From: Planctomycetota bacterium
GTDB lineage: Bacteria; Planctomycetota; J058; JAJDCP01
DNA: 64,000 nt
Assembly (NCBI GenBank): GCA_029260765.1
Contig: JAJDCP010000130.1
Span: 1-64,000, forward strand
Reading direction: 5' to 3'
Shown here: positions 35,363 through 45,047 of the stretch, piece by piece
How the letters are laid out: every line of letters starts with the position of its first letter
Numbering within the stretch: position 1 is the first letter of the stretch
The notes under the pieces: model-generated
The model's input: the letters and a program-made list of their open reading frames with translations, nothing else
Database searches by the model: none
Told to the model about the DNA's origin: nothing
Made by a program: the position numbers and the translations under genes

Positions 35363-36270
35363 GCCGTGTCTCCGCGCGCCGGCGCATCGTTGCCTCCAGC
35401 GGCGCCAAACGCGTCCCCCTCATGGCGCCCACCCACGTCTGCGAGACTGGCAACAAAGAGCTCTTCGAGGCTGCGTTTGTAGGGAGCGTTCTGGACCTCT
35501 TCGGACGCGCCGCGCGCAAGCTCAACCAGCCGTTCCACCAGCCCCTTGCCGGGCTTGCGAAGGGTCAGGAGCACCCTGTCGGGGTCGTCGAGCAGGCCGG
35601 ACAGCGTGCCCTCACGGATCTTGTCGCCCTGGTAGAGGATCACCACCCGGTCGCACACGAGCTCGATTTCTGAGAGCAGATGGGAGCACAGCAGGCAGGT
35701 CGTGCCGCGGTCCTTCTGTTCCCGCAAGAGCTCTTTGAAGTCCCGCGTGCCGAGGGGGTCGAGGCCCGACGTCGGCTCGTCGAGCACCAGCATCTCGGGG
35801 TCTCCCACCAGTGCCTGGGCCAGGGCGAGCCGTCGCGCCATGCCTTTGGAGAAGGTGTCGCAGCGCTGGCGACGCGCCCGCAGCATGCCGAGGCGCTCGA
35901 GCAGAGCGGGCACGCGCTGGCTTCGTTGCTTGCGGTCAAGTCCCCGCAACCGGGCCTGGAAGTCGAGGGACTCCTCGGCATTGAGGAAGGGGAGCAGCTG
36001 GTTGTTTTCGGGCAGGTAGCCCAGCCGCGCGCGCTGACGGGCATCGGCCGGGCTGCCGTCGAAGAGCTGCAGTCGGCCCTTGTCGGGGAACAGCAGCCCG
36101 ACCAGGAGTTTGATGGCGGTGGTTTTTCCGGAGCCATTCGGGCCAAGCAGTCCGACCACCTCACCCCGAGCGATCTGGAGGTCCAAATCCTTCAAGGCCG
36201 GTTGCTGTCGGCGGCCCCAGAAATTCCGGTAGCTCTTGCTGACCTGCTCGAAGCGGGCGACGTTCACCAT
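35359..36270 (-). CDS. ABC transporter ATP-binding protein
   Basis: About 303 residues from the ATG at 36270, preceded by GGGGAGAG; longer in-frame starts exist up to 36327. The nucleotide-binding domain has Walker A LLGPNGSGKTTAIKLL, the Q-loop region LPENNQLLPFLNAEESL, the signature TFSKGMARRLALAQAL, Walker B MLVLDEPTSGLDPLG and the switch His in LLCSHLLSEIELVCDR. The C-terminal extension after the fold is typical of CcmA/drug-exporter-type ATPases that pair with ABC-2 permeases. It is the first gene of a four-gene overlapping operon. Confidence 0.95.
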   Translation of the reverse strand: MVNVARFEQVSKSYRNFWGRRQQPALKDLDLQIARGEVVGLLGPNGSGKTTAIKLLVGLLFPDKGRLQLFDGSPADARQRARLGYLPENNQLLPFLNAEESLDFQARLRGLDRKQRSQRVPALLERLGMLRARRQRCDTFSKGMARRLALAQALVGDPEMLVLDEPTSGLDPLGTRDFKELLREQKDRGTTCLLCSHLLSEIELVCDRVVILYQGDKIREGTLSGLLDDPDRVLLTLRKPGKGLVERLVELARGASEEVQNAPYKRSLEELFVASLADVGGRHEGDAFGAAGGNDAPARGDTA

Positions 36271-36409
36271 CTCTCCCCGGCTGGGACCACGAATCTGCAT
36301 GGTAGCCTGGTGGAGGCTTTGCGGCAACGGAGCAGGCGTTGCTTGAAAAGCGTCGACCCTCAGCGGCGCGCAAGGCTACAATGGCGTCAAGATCGCCCAG
36401 GAGCCTGCC

Positions 36410-38254
36410 ATGCGCGCACCGCTGACCGAAGTCCTGCAATCCGACCGTTTGCTCGTCTGTGACGGCGCGATGGGGACGGAGCTGTACCGGCGGGGCATTT
36501 TCCTCAACCAAAGCTTTGAAGGGCTGAATCTGCACCAGCCCAAGCTGGTGTCTGCCGTGCATGAGGCCTACGTGCAGGCGGGAGCTGAGGTGATTGCGAC
36601 CAACACCTTCGCCTGCCATCGTTTCAAGCTGGCGGCGCACGGCCTCGACTCAAACACCAGCGAGCTCGCCTACAAGGGCGCTCGGCTCGCACGCAAAGCA
36701 GCCGGTGACGGGGTCTACGTGTTGGGTTCCCTCGGACCTCTGGGGATCCGTATAGAGCCGTTCGGCCCGACCTCTCTGGAGGAAGCGTGCAAAGTCTTCC
36801 AGGAGCCGATGCGGGCCCTGCTCGACGGGGGCGTCGATGGGATCCTGCTCGAGACTTTCAGCGATCTGCAGGAGATCAAGGTCGCCATCGAGGCGGTCCG
36901 CGCACTGCGCGCGGACCTGCCGGTCATCGCCCACATGACCATCGGTGTCGACGGGCTGTCTCCCCAAGGTACACCGCCCGCGGTCATTGCCCAGCGACTG
37001 AGCCAATGGGGGGCGACGGTCGTCGGGCTCAATTGCAGTGTCGGCCCCGGCCCGATTCTCGAGGCGGTCGAGAAGATGGTCGAAGTGACCGAGCGGCCGA
37101 TCTCGGTGCAGCCCAATGCTGGGCGACCGAAAGAAGTCGACGGGCGCATGCTCTATCTGTGCTCGCCGGAATACATGGCTTTGTATGCGAAGCGCTTCTA
37201 CCGGCTGGGCGTGCGCTTGGTGGGGGGGTGTTGCGGGACCAGCCCTGAGCACATCAAGGCCATCCGTGAGGTCGCGGGCACGCTCTCGGGGCCACGTGTG
37301 TCCTTCTTCCATGGCTCTGCGGTGCCGGCGAGCCCCGAGGTCGAGCCTGTGGCAGCAGCCGAGAAGTCTCGGCTGGGGAAGGCGCTCGCCGAGGGGCGTT
37401 TCGTGCACGCGCAGCAGATCATTCCTCCTCGAGGAGCGTCGGCGGCGAAGACCGTACAGCGCGCCCGGATGTTGGCAGAGGCAGGAGTCGAATGGTTGAT
37501 GGTGGGCGAGCCTTCTGCGCATTCGAACCGGATGGCAAACATCCCTCTGGCCGCCCTGCTCGAGAGGGAGACGGGTGTCGAGACGGCGGTCATCTACTCT
37601 TGCCGTGAGACGCCGCTCTCGCGGATGCAGGCGGAGCTGTTCGGTGCCCACGCTTTGGGTCTGCGCAATGTCGTGGGAGTCACGGGCGACCCGTCGGGTA
37701 TGAGCCGGCCGGCTGATCAAATCGGGGTGCAGGATGTCGATGCCATCGGCATGACGAATCTAGTACGCAAGCTCAACCGGGCCGAAGACCTGGGGGGCAA
37801 CGCGATGCGCGCACCGACGCGCTGGTTGGTCGGGGTGGGGCTGGACATGTCCCCGGCCGACCGCAAACGCGAGCTGCGGCGCTTTTTCTGGAAAATGGAC
37901 GCCGGCGCGGAGTACGCGCTCAGCTATCCGGTCTTCGATGCAGAGGCGGCGCAGCGCTTCCTCGACAAGCTGCGGCCCGAGATTCCCATCATTCTGACTG
38001 TGGTTCCCCTGACCAGCGCGCGCCTGGCCGAGCAGATGCACAACGAAATCCCTGGCTTGAGTGTCCCCGCCACGCTGCGAAAGCGACTGGCCGGAGCGGA
38101 GCCGCAGGACGCCGCAGCCATCGGTGTCGAGGCCGCCTTGAAGCTGGTCGAGGACCTGCGACCGCGCGTGGCCGGCGTCTGCGTCTCGCCGCACTCGGGA
38201 AGCAATGAGCTTGCCCTGGAGATGGTCCGTGGCGTCGAGGCCCTGATCGGTTGA
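36410..38254 (+). CDS. Bifunctional homocysteine S-methyltransferase / methylenetetrahydrofolate reductase
   Basis: A 614-residue fusion like YitJ. The N-terminal half (about 1-300) is a betaine/homocysteine methyltransferase-type barrel opening VCDGAMGTELYRRGIFLNQS with zinc ligands Cys209 (GLNCSVGPG) and Cys274-Cys275 (GGCCGTSPEH). The C-terminal half (about 325-614) is a MetF-type flavin barrel with HAQQIIPPRGASAAKT, MVGEPSAHSNRM, LGLRNVVGVTGDPS and EYALSYPVFDAEAAQRFL. Together they reduce methylene-THF and methylate homocysteine to methionine, although the actual methyl donor route in such fusions is debated. The ATG at 36410 has AGGAG upstream. Stand-alone gene. Confidence 0.94.
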   Translation: MRAPLTEVLQSDRLLVCDGAMGTELYRRGIFLNQSFEGLNLHQPKLVSAVHEAYVQAGAEVIATNTFACHRFKLAAHGLDSNTSELAYKGARLARKAAGDGVYVLGSLGPLGIRIEPFGPTSLEEACKVFQEPMRALLDGGVDGILLETFSDLQEIKVAIEAVRALRADLPVIAHMTIGVDGLSPQGTPPAVIAQRLSQWGATVVGLNCSVGPGPILEAVEKMVEVTERPISVQPNAGRPKEVDGRMLYLCSPEYMALYAKRFYRLGVRLVGGCCGTSPEHIKAIREVAGTLSGPRVSFFHGSAVPASPEVEPVAAAEKSRLGKALAEGRFVHAQQIIPPRGASAAKTVQRARMLAEAGVEWLMVGEPSAHSNRMANIPLAALLERETGVETAVIYSCRETPLSRMQAELFGAHALGLRNVVGVTGDPSGMSRPADQIGVQDVDAIGMTNLVRKLNRAEDLGGNAMRAPTRWLVGVGLDMSPADRKRELRRFFWKMDAGAEYALSYPVFDAEAAQRFLDKLRPEIPIILTVVPLTSARLAEQMHNEIPGLSVPATLRKRLAGAEPQDAAAIGVEAALKLVEDLRPRVAGVCVSPHSGSNELALEMVRGVEALIG

Positions 38255-38377
38255 AGCCTTGAGAAGCACCGGTGCCTCGAGTACTCTGACTCATGCCGCG
38301 TCGGTCTGTTGCCCGCAGACGTCCGGGGGATGTGCCAGGCTCGTCCAGGTTCGCCCAAGCTCTCACGGAGCCTATGA

Positions 38378-38752
38378 ATGGCCGACAAACCAATCAGCAT
38401 TCTGGTGGTGGATGACGACCCCGACATCCTGGCAGTCATCCAAGCAGGGCTCTCCAACAACTTCGAAGTCTCAGCGTGTGTCGGCGTCAGCCCGGCGCTC
38501 GAGCTGTTGAAGCAGCGCAGTTTTGATGTGGTGCTGCTCGACGTCGAGATGCCCGATGTGCGCGGGACCGTGCTGGCCAAAGAGGTGCGCGAGCGTTTTC
38601 CCGACGTCGGCTTGATCATGTTCACTGCCCACAACAAGCCGAACATGGTCAACGAGGCGGAGAACGTCGGGGCCGATGCTTACATCGCCAAACCCTTCTG
38701 CCTGAACGAGATGGCGCGCGAGATCCGCGAAGTCTACGCCAGCAAGCACTGA
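38378..38752 (+). CDS. Single-domain response regulator
   Basis: A 124-residue protein that is only a receiver domain. It begins ISILVVDDDPDILAVI and has the phospho-acceptor Asp in VLLDVEMPDVRGT, the switch Thr in LIMFTAHNKP, and the Lys of YIAKPFCLNE. There is no output domain, so it probably works like CheY or Spo0F by binding partners. The ATG at 38378 follows GGAG with 7-bp spacing. No histidine kinase lies nearby. A strong bidirectional terminator follows. Confidence 0.95.
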   Translation: MADKPISILVVDDDPDILAVIQAGLSNNFEVSACVGVSPALELLKQRSFDVVLLDVEMPDVRGTVLAKEVRERFPDVGLIMFTAHNKPNMVNEAENVGADAYIAKPFCLNEMAREIREVYASKH

Positions 38753-38773
38753 TCGCGAAGCGATCCCCGGCAA

Positions 38774-38802
38774 AAAACCGGCGCTCTGAGAGCGCCGGTT
38801 TT
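38774..38802. terminator. Bidirectional intrinsic terminator
   Basis: AAAACCGGCGCTC (38774-38786) pairs perfectly with GAGCGCCGGTTTT (38790-38802) around the loop TGA. The A-rich and T-rich ends make it usable from both strands. It lies between the convergent response regulator and isocitrate lyase genes. Confidence 0.85.
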
Positions 38803-38828
38803 GAGGTCGGTCGGGCACCAATGTGCGG

Positions 38829-41105
38829 CTACACCTTCGCAGGCGCCGAAGTCTCCTTGCGGACCAACTTCTTGAGGGCAGCGCCATCGGGCTCCAGCAG
38901 CTCTGCGATGCGGGCTGGATTGACGGTGGCGACAATGATCTGGCCAATCTCCTGGTTGACAGCGGAGAAGATGCCATGGGTCGCCATCTTGGCCGTCTGG
39001 TACTGATTGTCCTCGGTCGGGCTTACATAGTGCACCAGGTCGACAGCGTACCGGTGGACCAGGAACAGGTGCAGCAGCGTCATCAGTCGCTTCTTACGCA
39101 ACCCAGGCTCAAAAGTGTTCTGGTCGCGCACAGACAGGATGACCTTGCCTCGTCGATCGCGGATCGGGGCGAAGATCACGTTGGCTTGCTTCTTCTCGTC
39201 TGCGTCGGTGATCGCGAGCTCGAGCAGCTCCGAGCCGGCCCGATGCGGCAGCAGCCGTACGCGCAGGACGCCGGGCACGCCGTAGTGCGCCGACCACTGC
39301 GCCAGCCACTGCTCGAGCAGCTTGGTGGGCACTTCGGTCTGCACCAGGTGCTGATGTTGGGTCGAGCCCTTGCCCATCGCCTTGGTCGTGGCCGTGCGCC
39401 CTGAAGAGGCCGCCAGAGCGCCGTCCAGGCGCGGGCCGCCCACAAGAGTCTGCGGTGTCTTGTACGGCGACTCGACAAGCCGGAACTTCCGCTGCAGACG
39501 CGCCAAAGCCAGCATGCCATCCTGCTTCAGAGCCGTCGTGAACTCCTCACCGGCCAGGCCATCGATCTGATGCCCGCCGTAGGTGATGAAGTTGAAGACA
39601 TAGCCCAGCTTCCCGAGCTCTACCGGGAACCGCCGCATCTCGTCATCGCTCATGCCTGTCGTGTCCCAATTGAACGAGGGGGACAGGTTGTAGGCGAGCA
39701 TCTTGTCGGGAAACTGCTTGTGGATGGCTGCGGCGAAACGCGCGGCATAGGCCAGGTTGGCCGTCTTGGTTTCCATCCAGATCAGGTCGCAGAAAGGCGC
39801 CACGGCCAACGACTTGGCGATCGCGTATTCGATACCGCCACGGATCTGGTAGAAGCCTTCGGGGGTTCGGGCCAGCTCGCAATCCCAACCCAGCACCACA
39901 CCGAGCTCGGCGGCCCTGGCTCGCGCCCGAGACAGAGATGCACTGGCAGCGAAGCTGCGCCACGCGTCGACGCTCATTTCCAGGCTCTCGCCCCCAGCGC
40001 TCGCGATCTGCAGCCACTCGGCCACAGCGTCGCCGTAGGTCGACAGGCCTGCATCGTCCGCCCAGGCCTCCACCATCTTGGAGCTCAGGCTGTCGATCAG
40101 CTGATCGATCCCCATTTCCGGCGCCTGCTGGAAGGCGGCAACCTCCGAGGAAAGCAGCTCGAGCAGACCTCGATCTTCGAACCACGCGCTTGCGGCTGCG
40201 TAGTCTTCGTCCGCGATCGCGTACAGCCGGTGCCCATTCACCTCTTCGAGGCCGGCTTCGTGCAGGCTCTTGAGCAGTGTCAGGCAGCAGACTTTGTAGG
40301 AGGGCACTTGCAGGTTGGTCACGCCCAGAAGGAAGGGCTGGTCCCGCTCGTCGCCCGCCCCTTCCAGAAGCGTGGCCGCCTCAGCGTCGGTGCGCGCGAC
40401 GATGATCCCGGCGACCTCCATCACATCGAGCTGGAAACGGGCCGCGTGCAGTCGTTTGATCTGCTCATTGACCGGCACCAGAACCTTGCCGCCCTGGTGG
40501 CCGCATTTCTTGGTTCCTGGCCGCTGGTCTTCGATGTGGTAGCCCGGCACGCCGACTTCAACGAAGCGTCGGATCAGGTTGCGGACGTGGGGATCGCCGC
40601 CGTGGCCCGTGTCTGCATCGGCGATGATGAAGGGCCGGAAGTCGTGCTCAGGGGTCGCCGCGCGCTGCTCGCTCGTCATGCGGCTGCGCAGGAACGCCTG
40701 ATTGCGGTCCGCTGTCAGAAGAGCGCGGACCAGCACAGCCGCCTCGTCCGGCACCTGGCTCAAGGGATAGCCCGCCAGGTCGGGTCCGGGATCTTCAGCG
40801 AGAGATCCCTTGGCAGAGGTCGCCCAACCACCCAGGTAGATGCCCTCGAGTCCCAGCCGGCGCATGGTCACGGCCTGTCCTGGAGAATAGGGTCCGAAAG
40901 TGGTGATGCTGCATTGCGTCTCGAAGAGCTCACGCAGACGCTGATAGAAGCCATCGGCCGCCTGGCGGGCGACAGTGTAGTCTTTGCGGATGCTACCGCG
41001 TTGCTCGACAACCTGGCGGGCACCGTATAGGCGAATCAAACCGTGGAAACGTGGACTGTCGAGCCACGCACCGGTGGTGCGGACTTCTTCGTTGAATGCG
41101 CTCAT
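38829..41105 (-). CDS. aceA: Isocitrate lyase, long ICL2-like form
   Basis: It splits isocitrate to glyoxylate and succinate. The catalytic signature is KKCGH at 199-203 ([17 protein letters not shown]), with metal-binding [11 protein letters not shown] upstream and [31 protein letters not shown] downstream. At 758 residues it is far longer than typical ICL1 (about 430-540) and close to mycobacterial ICL2 (about 766). The last 160 or so residues (from about 595, [20 protein letters not shown] onward) form the extra C-terminal domain, which in ICL2 senses acetyl-CoA. GGGGAG precedes the ATG at 41105. No malate synthase gene is in the window. Confidence 0.93.
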   Translation of the reverse strand: MSAFNEEVRTTGAWLDSPRFHGLIRLYGARQVVEQRGSIRKDYTVARQAADGFYQRLRELFETQCSITTFGPYSPGQAVTMRRLGLEGIYLGGWATSAKGSLAEDPGPDLAGYPLSQVPDEAAVLVRALLTADRNQAFLRSRMTSEQRAATPEHDFRPFIIADADTGHGGDPHVRNLIRRFVEVGVPGYHIEDQRPGTKKCGHQGGKVLVPVNEQIKRLHAARFQLDVMEVAGIIVARTDAEAATLLEGAGDERDQPFLLGVTNLQVPSYKVCCLTLLKSLHEAGLEEVNGHRLYAIADEDYAAASAWFEDRGLLELLSSEVAAFQQAPEMGIDQLIDSLSSKMVEAWADDAGLSTYGDAVAEWLQIASAGGESLEMSVDAWRSFAASASLSRARARAAELGVVLGWDCELARTPEGFYQIRGGIEYAIAKSLAVAPFCDLIWMETKTANLAYAARFAAAIHKQFPDKMLAYNLSPSFNWDTTGMSDDEMRRFPVELGKLGYVFNFITYGGHQIDGLAGEEFTTALKQDGMLALARLQRKFRLVESPYKTPQTLVGGPRLDGALAASSGRTATTKAMGKGSTQHQHLVQTEVPTKLLEQWLAQWSAHYGVPGVLRVRLLPHRAGSELLELAITDADEKKQANVIFAPIRDRRGKVILSVRDQNTFEPGLRKKRLMTLLHLFLVHRYAVDLVHYVSPTEDNQYQTAKMATHGIFSAVNQEIGQIIVATVNPARIAELLEPDGAALKKLVRKETSAPAKV

Positions 41106-41154
41106 CGATCTCCCCTCAGAGTTGTGGGCGGATGGTACGCGTCATGATGATGCA

Positions 41155-41178
41155 ATTTCCGCGCCCATTTCCGCGCCC
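41155..41178 (+). repeat. Tandem 12-bp repeat ATTTCCGCGCCC
   Basis: Two exact copies sit side by side upstream of the isocitrate lyase gene, beside a GCGTCATGAT motif that itself recurs about 50 bp apart (41140 and 41190). They may be regulator sites for aceA; this is speculative. A hairpin GATAC-G-GTATC lies at 41197-41207, at the end of the patatin gene. Confidence 0.5.
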
Positions 41179-41191
41179 ATGCAGCGGTGCG

Positions 41192-42970
41192 TCATGATAC
41201 GGTATCGTAACATTCAGGCATAGTAACAGATCCAGAACTTCCCAGTTGTGTTGGGATCACATTTCGCTCGAGCTGGGTGCTGCGGTGCAAGTCTCGGGCC
41301 ATGGGCGGTTGCTTGAGGACTACCCGGCCGTCTGGAAAGAAGTCCGAAAAGCCGGGTCGCGTTTGCGCGCGCAACCGCGCTGCCACGTCTGTGGCGCGTG
41401 CTGTGTCCAGGCCGATGCCATGCGCCGCGAGGTCACCGCGCATACGGTGGCTGATGCGTTCGATGCGAGCGAGAGTCGACAAGTAGGCGCCCCGCCAGAT
41501 CTCCAGGAAGGGGCGGTGGTCCATGGGATTGACCGAGAGCACGCGCCGCAGTCGATTGGAAGGCAGAAAGGTGTAGGAGCTGACCTCTGGATGTCTGCGC
41601 AGCACCCAGTTGCGCGTGTTCTCGAAGCGGGTGTACGAGATCGTGCGCAGATTCTGGTCGACGTTGTAGAACAGCCCCTGGGCTGCAGCGAAGCCAGGAT
41701 CTTTGGAGACATAGGGGACGAACGGGTCGAGAACGAACAGCAGGTCTGCGCCCCGCCGGATCGCTTCGACGAAGTTTGAGGTGCGGGTGACCGCGCCGTC
41801 TTCGAAGAAACGTCCCTCGATCGGCACTGAAGAGAAGACGGGGTGGAAGCTGAGCGAGGCCTGCACAGCTTGACTGATGGGCACATGCTTCTGACCGTCC
41901 GCGCCGAACAAGACATGGCGGCGGCGGTCCTGGTCTGACGCGCCGATGTACAGAGGTCGTGGCAGGTCCTCGAAGTCGTTGCTGGCTCCGGGTTTCTCCA
42001 ATGCGTCCCGCAGGATCCGTTCAAACGTGCCTGAGTGGAAGGGCGGCCGGAACAGCCGTCCATAGTCGAGGAACAGCGTCTCCCACGGCGTTTGACCGTG
42101 CCGCAGCAGGTTCCACAACATTCTTCCACCCGTTTCCAGGGCGCGCTTCGTCGCGTTGAGCAGCCCGGGCATGTGCAGATGGGTCAGGCGCAAGAGCTGC
42201 AGATTCAACGCAGGCAGTCGGCCTCCGCGGAAGCCTGCCAGCGCCGCCATGAACTCGTCGACCGAGTAGCCGCTGGCCAGCAGGCTGCCGACCACGGCGC
42301 CAGCGCTGATGCCGAACACCATGTCGAAGCTGTTGACAGCGTTGCCGCTGAGGCAGTCGTCGAGGCATTTCAACGCGCCGAGCTCGTAGTAGATGCCGGT
42401 GATGCCGCCTCCGGCCAAGCAGAGCGCACGCTTTCCCGGGTGCCGCGAGCCAATCTTCTGCAGGGCCCAGGCCAATGCCTGGCGCACGAATGGCGGGGCA
42501 TCGGGGCTCGGTTGGCGCAGCACGCCACCGACGCCGAACATCCCCAGCTGGCGGATGAGCTCGTCGGTGCGTGTGTTGTCGCCGGGGCCCACCAGGGCGC
42601 AGATGCGATGGAAGCCGTAGCGGGTCTCCAGGTCTCCGCTCTGGTCGAGTTGCTCGAGCAGGCTGAAACCACGTGCTTCGCGGTGTTCCAAAGGCTCAGG
42701 GCCGCGGAGATCGAGCAACAGCAGGCGGAAGTACCCTGCATCCAGCTTCTGCAGTACGTCGCGACAGCTGGAGGCTGCGAAGATGTGGACCTCTGCATCC
42801 GCGACGGAGACGCGCCAGCAGCCATCACCGCAAGGAATGGGCTGCAGGCCCGCTTCCCAAAGCATCTCCGGCGTCGACAAGCCCCCGAGTGCAGCGTGCA
42901 GAATGCTGTGGGCGGGCGGGGGGACCATCATCTCCTGGGCCCGGCTGTGGCGGGCAGAGTCGCTGTCCAT
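41192..42970 (-). CDS. Patatin-like phospholipase with receiver-like N-terminal domain
   Basis: A 592-residue protein from the ATG at 42970, chosen because GGAGG lies 8 bp upstream. The patatin domain (about 180-470) has the oxyanion loop GGGITG at 187-192, the nucleophile Ser222 in GISAG and the catalytic Asp391 in EDGAVTR, so it should be an active acyl hydrolase. The first 170 residues have a receiver-like alternation (VHIFAASSCRDVLQKL, YFRLLLLDLRGPEP, FHRICALVGPGDN, FGVGGVLRQPSPDAPPFV). They include an Asp at the expected strand end but no clear acidic pocket. Regulation of a lipase by a pseudo-receiver is inference. Confidence 0.87.
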   Translation of the reverse strand: MDSDSARHSRAQEMMVPPPAHSILHAALGGLSTPEMLWEAGLQPIPCGDGCWRVSVADAEVHIFAASSCRDVLQKLDAGYFRLLLLDLRGPEPLEHREARGFSLLEQLDQSGDLETRYGFHRICALVGPGDNTRTDELIRQLGMFGVGGVLRQPSPDAPPFVRQALAWALQKIGSRHPGKRALCLAGGGITGIYYELGALKCLDDCLSGNAVNSFDMVFGISAGAVVGSLLASGYSVDEFMAALAGFRGGRLPALNLQLLRLTHLHMPGLLNATKRALETGGRMLWNLLRHGQTPWETLFLDYGRLFRPPFHSGTFERILRDALEKPGASNDFEDLPRPLYIGASDQDRRRHVLFGADGQKHVPISQAVQASLSFHPVFSSVPIEGRFFEDGAVTRTSNFVEAIRRGADLLFVLDPFVPYVSKDPGFAAAQGLFYNVDQNLRTISYTRFENTRNWVLRRHPEVSSYTFLPSNRLRRVLSVNPMDHRPFLEIWRGAYLSTLARIERISHRMRGDLAAHGIGLDTARATDVAARLRAQTRPGFSDFFPDGRVVLKQPPMARDLHRSTQLERNVIPTQLGSSGSVTMPECYDTVS

Positions 42971-43264
42971 GTGCACAACCTCCGCAAGGCATCCCAGGGG
43001 ACTATTGCAAATGGCACGCCAGGGTGTGCATGCGGCCAGGGCGGCCTTGGGCGACCCCTGAACGACGCGGCGGTCTGATGAGCGTTACGGTTTCCGGACA
43101 TGTCCGCTGCCGCAGGGAGGAAAACCTCCCTTCGACGGGTCCGAGCATGGGTCGTGCGGCAGGAGGAGCAGGGTCGGGCCAGGCAGCGGCGTGCTGCGGC
43201 CGTGTCGGCGGTCAAGCCAGCGGGCAGCGCCACTCTCGCGCACAGGAGTGCAGCCCGCGGAGCA

Positions 43265-44158
43265 GCGGCCCAGCGATGCGTTCGGCTGGGCGGCCAAGGG
43301 TGCTCTTGCCAGAAAGTCCGTGACCTGCGGGACGACTCCGTGCACGAGCAGCGAAGCATCAGCGAGCGCCTAAACGGCAGCGGTGGGCCGCCGCCCAACC
43401 AGCTCGAGACGGGCCCTGGGCTGTTGTCTCCGCACGCGCGGTGGCACCTGTCTGGCGAGCAGGGTGGCCGCTGCGCTGTTCGGGGCATAGTCGAGCGCAT
43501 CGACAAACAGCACGGTCGCCAGTTCGGGGCGCCTCACCACGTGTGCTTCCAGCGGCACGGCGATGGGAATCCAGACGACCTTCTGTGGTGTCCAGGCTGC
43601 GATGGTGTCGCGCTCATGGTGGGCGATGGCGATCACGCGGTCGACTAGCCGCCACAACCTGCGTTCGTATAGCCAGCGCCGGGGAAACTGGTGCAGGCGC
43701 AGGTCTGCGTTGAAGCCACCGGCCCGGCGTTGCTCGAGCAGCAGTCGGGACTCGATGTTGTGTTCTTCTAGAATCTACGCCGGCCGCGGCCGCAAGTATT
43801 GCCAGCGGAACAGACCGTGGCCGGGTGCACAGCCGACGACCAGGATGGCGTCGAACGGGCGGTGCTGGTGACGCACACACAGGCTGTCGATGATCGCGGG
43901 CGCACAGTGCCGCCAGGCATAGTAGGGCTGAGCAGGCTCATGGGTGGCGAGCTACTCAGCTCGGCGTGCAGGTGGAAGCCCTGGTCTTGGGCCTGGCGCC
44001 GTGCCTCCACCAACTCGGGTGTGCCATGGCCGCCGAGTAGGGTGACGAAAACTTCGATGGCGTTGCAGCAGGTCGACCAGCCGGGCAGTGCGGACGGTGC
44101 TGCCGCTGCGGGGCAGGCGGAGGCGCGAGAGCCCGAGGGCTACGCGCAGACGGAACAT
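43265..44158 (-). pseudogene. Decayed family-4 glycosyltransferase
   Basis: Pieces of one glycosyltransferase gene lie in different frames. LRVALGLSRLRLPRSGSTVR and TARLVDLLQRH start the N-domain. A frameshift leads to EVFVTLLGGHGTPELVEARR, a second shift to HRPFDAILVVGCAPGHGLFR, and a TAG at 43775-43777 interrupts before ILEEHNIESRLLLEQRRAGG. Then come WRLVDRVIAIAHHERDTIAA and ARLELVGRRPTAAV, with another stop, and the remnant VVPQVTDFLARAPLAAQP. The donor-binding C-terminal half is not recognisable. With two frameshifts and stops it cannot make a working enzyme. The remaining stretch 42977-43264 shows no recognisable gene. Confidence 0.72.
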
Positions 44159-44341
44159 AGCCGCGGTCTATCCTGCAGCAGGTGGAGGTCACGAGTGTAC
44201 TGGAGCGCGCACGCGCTTGCTGCGGGAGCCAACCCAACAAAAGGAAAACGCCGGCCTGAAGGGCCAGCGTTTCATATCTGCGAGCTTCGAAGGCTTGATC
44301 GCTTCCCGACCGATAGCAAGCTCGTGAACACTACGAGAGCG

Positions 44342-44731
44342 TCAATCAGTGCTCTTGTAGCTGACGTATTCCATCTTGCCGTCGTCGCGCAGGCTCTTGA
44401 ATTCCTTGATCGTGTCCACCTTGATTTGCTGGCGCACGGTGTCATTCGTGTAAGCGATGTTGTAGTATTTCTTGTCCTGATTCAAATTGAAGGCGAAGTT
44501 ATCGATAGCAGCTTGAGTGCGTGAGGTTTGTTTCTCCATGTCAGACTGAATGTTCTGCGCCAGTCTGGTCAGCTCATACTTGACCTTGTCCAAGCTGACG
44601 ACTTCGTCGTTCTCGGCGTTGGCCCAAGCAGCGGCCAGCGACATTGTGGCGACGATGACCATGATAACTGCGCTTGTATACCCGGCTTTTACAACGCTCG
44701 AATATTTGACGGCTTCGGTCGGTGTTGTCAC
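44342..44731 (-). CDS. Small membrane-anchored protein of unknown function
   Basis: A 129-residue protein. The GTG at 44731 follows GGAGGA with 6-bp spacing. One membrane helix (AVIMVIVATMSLAAAWA) follows a short cytoplasmic start. The outside part is charged and helical (VVSLDKVKYELTRLAQNIQS, then KQTSRTQAAIDNFAFNLNQD) and ends with Tyr-rich segments. It is richer in Asn, Lys and Tyr than its neighbours and its DNA is less GC-rich. I recognise no family. It is the last gene on the minus side of the secretion cluster, but the 316-bp gap argues for its own promoter. Confidence 0.7.
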   Translation of the reverse strand: MTTPTEAVKYSSVVKAGYTSAVIMVIVATMSLAAAWANAENDEVVSLDKVKYELTRLAQNIQSDMEKQTSRTQAAIDNFAFNLNQDKKYYNIAYTNDTVRQQIKVDTIKEFKSLRDDGKMEYVSYKSTD

Positions 44732-45047
44732 GTGGACTCCTCCAAAACTCAATTTGTGGGATCAATTCAGCTATGTGCCGCCCGATCCCGGATTTGACAA
44801 ATTTCCCCCGCCTGCCACCACAAGCGGTTGTGTGAGCATCGCTCACTAATGGATCCAGTCGTTCAAAGCCTGCGAAACAAGCCGCAAACGAAGACCAATT
44901 CGATTCCAAGCTGGACTACATGACTAATCGAATTCTACCAGTTCAGCTGGGATCTTAGACTTTTTTTTTGGGGCGAGTGTTGGCGTGATTGCAACGTGCT
45001 GATGGGGCGAGGTTTAGTGAATTGCAGAATATTTTCATGAACGGTAG
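44732..45047. other. AT-richer intergenic stretch without genes
   Basis: This stretch is visibly less GC-rich than the rest of the window and has no supported open frame. It contains a run of nine T at about 44962-44970, a small hairpin GTGAGC-ATC-GCTCAC at 44834-44848 and an EcoRI-like AATTC-rich area. No promoter could be assigned with confidence. Confidence 0.5.

Noticed and set aside
43799-44524. Plus-strand open frame of about 241 codons
   Set aside because: It runs antisense across the glycosyltransferase relics and into the membrane-protein gene, with no motif or ribosome site.
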